Assembly: GCA_934277655.1 (NCBI GenBank)
Contig: CAKQVC010000071.1
Span: 1 to 8,617, forward strand
Direction: 5' to 3'
DNA: 8,617 nt
Source: an uncultured Clostridia bacterium
GTDB taxonomy: Bacteria; Bacillota; Clostridia; Peptostreptococcales; Anaerovoracaceae
Shown: piece by piece, positions 1 through 5,505 of the stretch
Layout of the letters: the number at the start of each line of letters is the position of its first letter
Position numbering within the stretch: the stretch's first letter is position 1
Position numbers and translations under genes: made by a program
Notes under the pieces: model-generated
What the model saw: only the letters and a program-made list of their open reading frames with translations
Database searches by the model: none
What the model was told of the DNA's origin: nothing

Positions 1-1
1 C

Positions 2-217
2 TTTGGACAGAAAAACGATGCGACGCTGCCTGTGGCGGTAACGGATATTTTGAGTGCAGATGCGTATATCAGTCCGCTTCCCCATGCTTTGATGCTGACG
101 GCGATTGTGGTCAGTTTGGGAACAACAGGAGTTGGACTGGCACTGCTTACGAAGATCAAAGATATTTACGGAACCATCGAGGAAGAAGAAATCACGGGAA
201 AGAGAGGAAGGCGATGA
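2..217 (+). CDS. mrpC: MrpC/NuoK-like cation:proton antiporter subunit C, C-terminal part
   Basis: Open from the left edge; 71 codons are visible before the TGA at 215-217. The peptide carries PLPHALMLTAIVVSLGTTG, which matches the last membrane helix of MrpC/MnhC proteins (family pattern roughly DPLPQALVLTAIVI). It then ends in a charged cytoplasmic tail (KIKDIYGTIEEEEITGKRGRR). MrpC is a small three-helix NuoK homologue of about 110-120 residues that sits beside the large antiporter subunits in the membrane, so roughly 40-50 N-terminal residues lie outside the window. A GTG at 32 could be mistaken for a start, but the frame is open upstream of it and the helix would be left as an orphan. 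The stop overlaps the next start by four bases (ATGA), as expected for subunits of one complex. NuoK of another complex I-like enzyme is the alternative, but the tail and the downstream genes fit Mrp better. Confidence 0.82.
   Translation, partial: FGQKNDATLPVAVTDILSADAYISPLPHALMLTAIVVSLGTTGVGLALLTKIKDIYGTIEEEEITGKRGRR
203..211 (+). promoter_or_regulatory. Ribosome binding site for the first antiporter-like subunit
   Basis: AGAGGAAGG lies inside the end of mrpC just before the tandem starts ATGATG at 214 and 217. From AGAGG (203-207) the spacing is 6 nt to the first ATG and 9 nt to the second, so both are usable. The first overlaps the mrpC stop as ATGA. The site does not settle which methionine is used. 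Confidence 0.6.
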
Positions 218-1734
218 TGGAGCAGGCAGTTTTCAGCTACCACTTACCGATCATGGTGATTCTCCTGCCACTTTGTGGCAGTCTGCTTTGTCCGGCAGCG
301 TGCTACCTGATGCCGCGGAAAGGAAGATGGATCGTTGTCTGGGCTCTGGCAGGCTCCGTAATCTGTGCAGTGCTTCAACTGAAGCAGATTGTAAAAACCG
401 GCGAGGCAGTGCATTACTGGATGGGAAACTGGAAGCCACCTTACGGCATTGAGTTCGTGGTTGATGGCGTTAACGGACTGATCATCCTGGTTGTAGCGGT
501 CATTTCGTTTCTGACTGCTGTATACAGTTTGTCCTTTGAAAAAACAGAATCGAAGGAAAATGTGCGGACATCAGGGTATTACTGTATGCTTTCTTTCCTT
601 GCAATCGGACTGCTTGGGATGGCATCGACCGGGGATGCTTTTACTCTTTATGTATTTATGGAAGTGACAGCATTGGCAGGCTATGGGCTGATCGCCTGCG
701 GAGAGGGAAAAGGGCCGATTGCGGCATTTCGTTATCTGATGACAGGAACGATAGGGGCTTCCTTTTATCTGCTTGGCGTTGGTTTTCTTTTTGCAGCGAC
801 AGGAACTTTGAATATGAGCGACTTGGCTGTGAAGATCGCGTTGCTTCAGGATCAACTGCTTCTTATTGTGGCGGTTTCCTGCATGATGGTCGGATTTGGC
901 ATTAAAATGGCATTATTCCCGCTCCATGGCTGGCAGCCGGCAGCTCATTCTTATGCTCACGAAGCAGCTGATCCGATGATTGCCGGAATTATGATCAAGA
1001 TACCAGCTTATGCGATGATCCGCTTCTTCTACTGCATTTTTAAAGAACAGGACGAGCTGATGAAAATATTCTTTGGAATTCTGGGAGTCCTGGCAGTGTG
1101 CGGAATCCTTTATGGATCTCTCAAAGCCTTGAAATATGACACCTATAATAAAATTCTCGCTTATTCCAGCGTGGGTCAGGTCGGATATATTGCCATGGGG
1201 ATTGCCATTGGGAATTACTTCGGTCTGGCAGGTGCAGTCCTGCACATCGTCAGCCATGCTTTTATGAAAACAGGACTTTTCTACACGTCAGGAGCATTAA
1301 AATATCGCTTTGGTGTTCACGATATATCGTCCTTTGGTCAGTTGTACCGTAAAATGCCGATCACAGGTGCAGCGATCGTTATTTTTGCCTTATCCATGAT
1401 AGGTCTCCCTCCGTTTGCAGGATTCTTCAGCAAATGGTATCTGGCAATGGGGGCGATAGAAACGGGGAAATATCTGTATGTGGCGGTGTTGGTCATCAGC
1501 AGTCTGCTGAATGCCATTTACTTTTTCCGCATCTTCGAGCGGATGTTTATGGATCCGCCCAAAGAGCTGGGTGATCAGTATCTGGATAATTCCAGGCGAA
1601 AAGTGGAACTTCCGTGGAATATGTTGATCCCGATCGGTGTGTGTGCGGCAGGAGTCATCGGCATTGGATTGTTTCAAAGTTATATCTTGACGGGAATTTT
1701 AAAGACAACGCTTTTGGAGGTGTTCCTGCTATGA
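214..1734 (+). CDS. MrpD/NuoM-like proton-conducting antiporter subunit (first of three)
   Basis: A 506-residue polytopic membrane protein with about 14 predicted helices, the usual size for MrpD, NuoM and NuoN (proton_antipo_M family). It would conduct H+ and possibly Na+ across the cytoplasmic membrane as part of a multi-subunit antiporter. The charged residues of the family pathway are present: E150 in TM5 (YVFMEVTALAGYGL), K231 in TM7 (GFGIKMALFPLHGW), K262 in TM8 (GIMIKIPAYAM), K352 in the broken TM11-12 region (HAFMKTGLFY) and K407 in TM12 (PPFAGFFSKWYL). H344 and H348 lie in the HIVSH stretch. The loop after PLHGW reads QPAAHSYAHEAADPMIAG where most homologues have a proline-rich APxPVSA-type segment. 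It starts in an ATGA overlap with mrpC; a second ATG at 217 is equally possible. Its place right after mrpC is that of mrpD in Mrp operons. Sequence alone does not separate MrpD from a complex I-like M subunit. Confidence 0.9.
   Translation: MMEQAVFSYHLPIMVILLPLCGSLLCPAACYLMPRKGRWIVVWALAGSVICAVLQLKQIVKTGEAVHYWMGNWKPPYGIEFVVDGVNGLIILVVAVISFLTAVYSLSFEKTESKENVRTSGYYCMLSFLAIGLLGMASTGDAFTLYVFMEVTALAGYGLIACGEGKGPIAAFRYLMTGTIGASFYLLGVGFLFAATGTLNMSDLAVKIALLQDQLLLIVAVSCMMVGFGIKMALFPLHGWQPAAHSYAHEAADPMIAGIMIKIPAYAMIRFFYCIFKEQDELMKIFFGILGVLAVCGILYGSLKALKYDTYNKILAYSSVGQVGYIAMGIAIGNYFGLAGAVLHIVSHAFMKTGLFYTSGALKYRFGVHDISSFGQLYRKMPITGAAIVIFALSMIGLPPFAGFFSKWYLAMGAIETGKYLYVAVLVISSLLNAIYFFRIFERMFMDPPKELGDQYLDNSRRKVELPWNMLIPIGVCAAGVIGIGLFQSYILTGILKTTLLEVFLL
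1716..1720 (+). promoter_or_regulatory. Ribosome binding site fixing the second subunit's start
   Basis: GGAGG lies 10 nt before the ATG at 1731. The same frame is open back to an ATG at 1614, but that start would bury 39 hydrophilic residues (many H, R, C) in the preceding gene and has no comparable site. The 1731 start overlaps the previous stop as ATGA, as at two other junctions in this operon. Confidence 0.7.
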
Positions 1735-3311
1735 TTATATATAGCGTTCGCCCGGCTGTGGCAGTAGGTATATGCTTTCTGGCAGCACTGCTGATCCTGG
1801 TGCTGGAAAATAAAATCAGAGAAAATTTCAGAGAGGCAATTACCATAGGAGCGGCACTCATCAGCGCAGCCATAGTGCTGTCAATGGTTCCCGGGGCGAT
1901 CAATGGAGTGTGGTGCGAAATCCAGCTGTGGCAGATTGCAGAGGGAATCGGGTTCGCCTTTCGGGCAGACGCAGCGGCAATGGTTTTTGCAATTATCGCC
2001 TCCTGCCTGTGGATTTTGACCAGCTTTTATTCGATTGGTTATGTGCGTGGACACCATGAAAGAAACCAAACCGGATATTTTGCTGCATTTGCAGCCTGCA
2101 TCGGTTCAGCATTAGGAATTGCCATGGCTGCGAATCTGATCACGTTCTTTATCTTTTATGAAATGCTGACGATTGCAACGTATCCTCTGGTGGTTCATTA
2201 TCGTGATGAAAAGGCCAGACGATCCGGTAGAAAATATCTGATTTATACTTTGGTCAGCGGACAGCTTTTTTTCGCAGCAATCGTCTGTGTCTATGCATTT
2301 TGTGGAACCGGAGACTTTAAGGCAGGAGGTTTTCTTTCAGAGGTTTATGCAGAAGGCGGGCTGCAAGGCGGAATGGGCATAGTGCTGGTGCTATTTTTGA
2401 TGATGATCGGGGGAGGAGCAGTAAAAGCAGGTGTCATGCCGCTACATGGCTGGCTTCCTTCCGCCATGGTCGCACCAACGCCGGTCAGTGCACTTCTACA
2501 TGCGGTGGCGGTTGTAAAAGCTGGTGCGTTCTGTGTACTGCGCGTAGTCTGTTATGTGTTTGGTCCGGAACTGGCGGCGGCCTGCGGCGGAGCAAAACTT
2601 CTTTCCTGGCTGTCAGTCGGCACAATTCTGCTTTCATCGATGATTGCAATACAGAAAGATAATCTGAAGGCGAGGCTGGCGTTTTCGACCGTGGGACAGC
2701 TTTCCTATATTGTGCTGGGGATCAGTCTGCTGTCTGTATATAGTATCAGCGGTGCATTGTTCCATATGGCGGCACATGCAACCTTAAAAATTACATTATT
2801 CATGGCGGCCGGTGCCATTTTCGTAACGACCGGAAAATCAGAAATTTCTCAGATGAAGGGACTGGTACGACAGATGCCGGTAACGGCAGTATGTTTTGCA
2901 GCCGCTTCTCTGGGTATCGCAGGCCTTCCGCTGATGGCAGGGTTTGTCAGCAAATTTAATATGATGAAAGGTGCGGTACTCATGGGTAAACCATTCATTG
3001 CTTTGGTGTATGTAGCGGCAGCACTGCTGGCGGTTGCGTATTTGATGCCGGTTGTTCAGATTTTTTTCAGAAAAGAAATTGCGGGGGAAGGAATCGAAGC
3101 AATTACGAAAGATGCGAAGGAAACAGCCAAAGCAATTGCAGAAGACGCAGAGGCAGTGCATGAGGTCAGCAGGAAACATGCTTTGGCGATGGGGATTCCA
3201 ATGGTTATGACGCTTTTGCTGGCTGTGATCTTAGGAACTGCACCAAATTTCGGACCGCATTTATATCAGATGGCACAGGTGGCAGCAGAAGCTGTGATGA
3301 AAGGAGGATGA
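1731..3311 (+). CDS. Second proton-conducting antiporter-like subunit (MrpD / NuoL-M type)
   Basis: 526 residues from the ATG at 1731, with about 14 membrane helices. The family charge relay is complete: E144 in TM5 (IFYEMLTIATYPL), K232 in TM7 (GGGAVKAGVMPLHGW), K263 in TM8 (AVAVVKAGAF), K353 (HATLKITLF) and K408 in TM12 (GFVSKFNMMKG). The TM7-TM8 loop is canonical, LPSAMVAPTPVSALLHA, close to NuoL/MrpA N-terminal and MrpD proteins. It should act as a proton or sodium channel half-unit in the same complex as its neighbours. It lacks the long C-terminal MrpA domain, so it is not a full MrpA. Between the last two helices (about residues 448-482) it carries a hydrophilic, Ala/Glu/Lys-rich segment that reads as an amphipathic helix. 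The stop at 3309-3311 is one base before the next start. Assignment to the superfamily is firm; the exact subunit letter is not. Confidence 0.9.
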   Translation: MIIYSVRPAVAVGICFLAALLILVLENKIRENFREAITIGAALISAAIVLSMVPGAINGVWCEIQLWQIAEGIGFAFRADAAAMVFAIIASCLWILTSFYSIGYVRGHHERNQTGYFAAFAACIGSALGIAMAANLITFFIFYEMLTIATYPLVVHYRDEKARRSGRKYLIYTLVSGQLFFAAIVCVYAFCGTGDFKAGGFLSEVYAEGGLQGGMGIVLVLFLMMIGGGAVKAGVMPLHGWLPSAMVAPTPVSALLHAVAVVKAGAFCVLRVVCYVFGPELAAACGGAKLLSWLSVGTILLSSMIAIQKDNLKARLAFSTVGQLSYIVLGISLLSVYSISGALFHMAAHATLKITLFMAAGAIFVTTGKSEISQMKGLVRQMPVTAVCFAAASLGIAGLPLMAGFVSKFNMMKGAVLMGKPFIALVYVAAALLAVAYLMPVVQIFFRKEIAGEGIEAITKDAKETAKAIAEDAEAVHEVSRKHALAMGIPMVMTLLLAVILGTAPNFGPHLYQMAQVAAEAVMKGG

Positions 3312-3312
3312 A

Positions 3313-3546
3313 ATGTGGGATCATAAAAAAATGAAAATATGCATTTTGCTTATACTTGTGATGGCACTTGCAGCAGTTGTGGAGACGGTATTTGCACATC
3401 CCCATTATCATCAGTTATGGAATCGTCTCCCCGGAGCAGACATCCTGATCGGAATATCCGGTGCTGCAATTTTTATCTTTCTGACAAAAGGTGTGATGTA
3501 CAAACTGTTGCATCGACCGGAAGATTATTACAAGGAGGATGAATGA
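3313..3546 (+). CDS. Small two-helix membrane protein with HPHYH motif, antiporter-associated
   Basis: 77 residues preceded by a strong AAGGAGGA (3301-3308) with the ATG 4-5 nt downstream. Predicted helix 1 is about residues 8-28 (MKICILLILVMALAAVVETVF) and helix 2 about 43-62 (ILIGISGAAIFIFLTKG). They are joined by HPHYHQLWNRLPGAD, which holds three histidines at 29, 31 and 33. The C-terminus is polar and acidic, ending LLHRPEDYYKEDE. Helix 1 could be read as a signal peptide (AHPH after a possible AxA-like site), but a signal anchor fits a complex subunit better. It sits between two large antiporter genes and overlaps the next by ATGA, so it is probably an accessory or structural subunit of the same complex. 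I recall similar short proteins with an HPH stretch and an EDYY ending beside D-type antiporter genes in other bacteria, but this is from memory. Function is unknown. Confidence 0.8.
   Translation: MWDHKKMKICILLILVMALAAVVETVFAHPHYHQLWNRLPGADILIGISGAAIFIFLTKGVMYKLLHRPEDYYKEDE
3532..3538 (+). promoter_or_regulatory. Ribosome binding site for the third antiporter-like subunit
   Basis: AAGGAGG near the end of the small-protein gene, before tandem ATGATG at 3543 and 3546. Spacing is 4 nt to the first ATG and 7 nt to the second. The second has the more usual distance, while the first makes the ATGA overlap with the preceding stop. The annotated start could therefore be one codon too early. Confidence 0.7.
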
Positions 3547-5354
3547 TGAGCATATTCTTTCATCCCGGATTACTGCTGGTTTTGACAGGTCTTTTGATTT
3601 ACCTGATCCCCGGACGCAGCAGCAAAATCCTTTATCTTCTGATTCCGGCAGTAGGGTTTGTTTGGGCATTGATGCAGAAAGGGGATAACGTAGAAAAAAT
3701 TCTGAATATTTCCGGAGTGACAGAACTGCAGATTTTAAGGATGGACAGCATGGCATGGGCATTTACGTTTACGTTTCTTTTGGCGGCGGTGCTTTTGGCA
3801 GTCTATAATCTGCATACGAATGATCAGAAAGAGCTGGCGGCAGAAACGATATATGCAGGCAGTGCACTTGGTGTTGTTCTTGCCGGAGATTGGATCACAT
3901 TGTTGATTTTTTGGGAAATGATGGCGATCGCATCGTGGCTCGTGGTCATTGCATCAGGAAGACAGCAGGCCTGGAAAGCAGGGTTTCGCTATCTTTTGAT
4001 GCATATGTTCGGTGGGAATATGCTTCTTGCGGGCATTGTCATGAAAGTATCAGAAGGGCAGCTTCTGGTAGGCGATCTGAATCTGAACGGAGATCCTGCG
4101 GCCTGGTTTATTTTCATCGGTATAGCGGTCAACTGTGCAATCCCGCCGCTGAATGGATGGATTGCAGATGCTTATCCGCAGTCCACGGAAGGCGGGAGTG
4201 TCTATCTGGGGACGTTTACAACGAAAACGGCAGTTTATGCTTTGATTCGCTGCTTTGCAGGCCTGGAAGCACTTCTGTATATCGGAATCTTTATGGCACT
4301 TTTGGGAGCCGCCATGGCGTTTATAGAAAATAATCTGCGCAAACTGTTTTCCTATCATATCATCAGCCAGCTGGGATATATGGTAGCAGCGGCGGGACTC
4401 GGAAGCCGGATGGCGCTGGACGGAGCGGCGGCTCATGTATTCAACAATATTTTATATAAAGGAGTGCTGTTTATGTGTGCAGGGGCAGTTCTAAAAGCAG
4501 CAGGCACCTGTGATATAACACGGCTGGGAGGCATAGGCAAGAAAATGCCGCTTACGGGAATCTGTTGTATGCTGGCATCTCTTGCAATCGCAGGTTTTCC
4601 GTTATTCAATGGTTTTATCAGCAAGGGTTTGATTATGAACGCTGTTTCGGAAACCGGGAATGGATGGGCAGAAATTCTTCTTTTGGTAGCGAGTGTCGCG
4701 ACACTCTTATCTGTTACGCTGAAAGTAAACTACTTTGTTTTCTGGAAAGAGCCGGAACTTCATGGAAACGGCATAGAAATAAAAAAAGCTGCAGTGGCTT
4801 CTGTCTGTCCGCAGCGAGTGCCGTTTAATATGAAAATTGCGATGACAGCAGGTGTAGCAGCATGTCTGATCACTGGTATCTTTCCGGGCTTGCTGCAAGA
4901 GATCATTCCGTTTGGCAGTGATGGACATGCGTATACGGTGGATCACGTTACCCAGTATCTGCAGTTATTTGCAGGTGCATCGCTGATATTCGCACTGCTT
5001 GTTGAGAAAATGGCACCTCATGAGGGAATCAGCCTTGATACAGACTGGTTCTTCCGCAGACCGATGAAACATGGATTTTATAGACTTTCGGAAGTCTGCC
5101 TTTCTGTTTCGGAAAGGATGGGAAGTGCTGTGAAAGACATGACCGAAGCGGTCAGCAGGGCGCTTCTGGAACCTGCAGAGGAAAGATTTTGCGAAGAGGA
5201 AGCGAAACCAGAAAAGAAAGAGAAAAGTCGCAAAGCCGGCAGGGGACTTGAAGAGGATGATGTGCTGAAAAAGACGGGCGGAACGCTGGTTGCTGTTGAT
5301 GCGATGATGCTTCTTATAATCGGAACCGTCGCATGTATCATGCAGAGTTTGTAG
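3543..5354 (+). CDS. Third antiporter-like subunit (D type) with extended charged C-terminus
   Basis: 603 residues with roughly 15-16 helices, longer than a typical MrpD (about 490-500). TM5 Glu is present (E125, LLIFWEMMAIASWL), as are TM8 K228 (TFTTKTAVYALIR), K306 (NNILYKGVLFM) and TM12 K361 (NGFISKGLIM). The TM7 lysine is not: the motif reads GIAVNCAIPPLNGWIADAYPQ, with N197 at the usual Lys place. From memory, a D-type branch with an Asn-x-Ala-x-PPLH motif followed by TFTTK/AFTTK exists, so this may mark a subfamily rather than a defect. After TM about 468-488 comes LDTDWFFRRP (498-507), an amphipathic stretch to about 545, a very charged segment (EEEAKPEKKEKSRKAGRGLEEDD overall, 550-573) and a last helix (about 579-600). 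The layout loosely recalls the lateral helix plus anchor of NuoL. It is the last gene of the operon, followed by a terminator. Its role in ion transport in the complex is inferred. Confidence 0.9.
   Translation: MMSIFFHPGLLLVLTGLLIYLIPGRSSKILYLLIPAVGFVWALMQKGDNVEKILNISGVTELQILRMDSMAWAFTFTFLLAAVLLAVYNLHTNDQKELAAETIYAGSALGVVLAGDWITLLIFWEMMAIASWLVVIASGRQQAWKAGFRYLLMHMFGGNMLLAGIVMKVSEGQLLVGDLNLNGDPAAWFIFIGIAVNCAIPPLNGWIADAYPQSTEGGSVYLGTFTTKTAVYALIRCFAGLEALLYIGIFMALLGAAMAFIENNLRKLFSYHIISQLGYMVAAAGLGSRMALDGAAAHVFNNILYKGVLFMCAGAVLKAAGTCDITRLGGIGKKMPLTGICCMLASLAIAGFPLFNGFISKGLIMNAVSETGNGWAEILLLVASVATLLSVTLKVNYFVFWKEPELHGNGIEIKKAAVASVCPQRVPFNMKIAMTAGVAACLITGIFPGLLQEIIPFGSDGHAYTVDHVTQYLQLFAGASLIFALLVEKMAPHEGISLDTDWFFRRPMKHGFYRLSEVCLSVSERMGSAVKDMTEAVSRALLEPAEERFCEEEAKPEKKEKSRKAGRGLEEDDVLKKTGGTLVAVDAMMLLIIGTVACIMQSL
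4691..4706 (+). repeat. Perfect 16-bp palindrome inside the third antiporter gene
   Basis: GAGTGTCGCGACACTC equals its own reverse complement. It encodes the hydrophobic residues around A383-L388 of the third subunit, and the symmetry does not extend into the flanks. A perfect palindrome of this size has a modest chance of arising in a window this long, so no function is claimed. Confidence 0.6.
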
Positions 5355-5370
5355 ATAAGAATAGTGAAGA

Positions 5371-5423
5371 AAATGGAGCAGGGAAGAGCATTTTAAAGTT
5401 TTTTTGGAAATGCTCCATTTTTT
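5371..5423 (+). terminator. Probable intrinsic terminator of the antiporter operon
   Basis: AAATGGAGCA (5371-5380) and TGCTCCATTT (5411-5420) are perfect 10-bp complements, and six T residues (5418-5423) close the 3' side. The loop is 30 nt, large for a simple terminator. A second 8-bp pairing, GAGCATTT (5386-5393) with AAATGCTC (5408-5415), has a 14-nt loop and shares the 3' arm, so the two cannot form together. Either would place a stem just upstream of the T-run. It begins 16 nt after the stop of the last antiporter gene. The stems are AU-rich, so termination may be partial, with some read-through into rpoB. Confidence 0.65.
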
Positions 5424-5425
5424 GC

Positions 5426-5454
5426 TTGCAAAATTGACAGATGTATTATATAAT
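5426..5454 (+). promoter_or_regulatory. Sigma-A-type promoter for rpoB
   Basis: A perfect -10 box TATAAT (5449-5454) stands 17 bp from TTGCAA (5426-5431), a 4/6 match to TTGACA. Transcription would start near 5461, giving a leader of about 45 nt. A perfect TTGACA also occurs at 5434-5439, but it is only 9 bp from TATAAT. At 17 bp from that box lies TAGACT (5457-5462, 4/6), so a second overlapping promoter is possible. The -35 element begins 2 nt after the terminator T-run. Confidence 0.65.
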
Positions 5455-5491
5455 ATTAGACTGCCACACAAAGTAATTTGTTTAAGAATAT

Positions 5492-5500
5492 AAGGAGTGA
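5492..5500 (+). promoter_or_regulatory. rpoB: Ribosome binding site of rpoB
   Basis: AAGGAGTGA with GGAG (5494-5497) 8 nt before the ATG at 5506. This supports 5506 over the in-frame ATG at 5542 (M13), which has no comparable site. Confidence 0.8.
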
Positions 5501-5505
5501 TAAAG

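Noticed and set aside
32..217. GTG at 32 as the start of an independent 61-aa protein
   Set aside because: The frame is open to the left edge and the peptide matches the last helix of MrpC, so it is a truncated gene rather than a small one.
1614..1730. Upstream ATG extending the second antiporter subunit by 39 residues
   Set aside because: The extension lies entirely inside the preceding gene, is hydrophilic and Cys/Arg-rich, and lacks a ribosome binding site. The ATG at 1731 has GGAGG and an ATGA overlap.
3924..3931. GCGATCGC octamer palindrome in the third antiporter gene
   Set aside because: It is a single copy inside codons for a conserved membrane segment. An 8-bp palindrome is expected by chance many times over in a window of this size.
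3890..4333. 147-codon + strand frame overlapping the third antiporter gene
   Set aside because: It is out of frame with a clear transmembrane antiporter protein. Its product is Cys/Arg/Ser-rich with no domain and it has no ribosome binding site.
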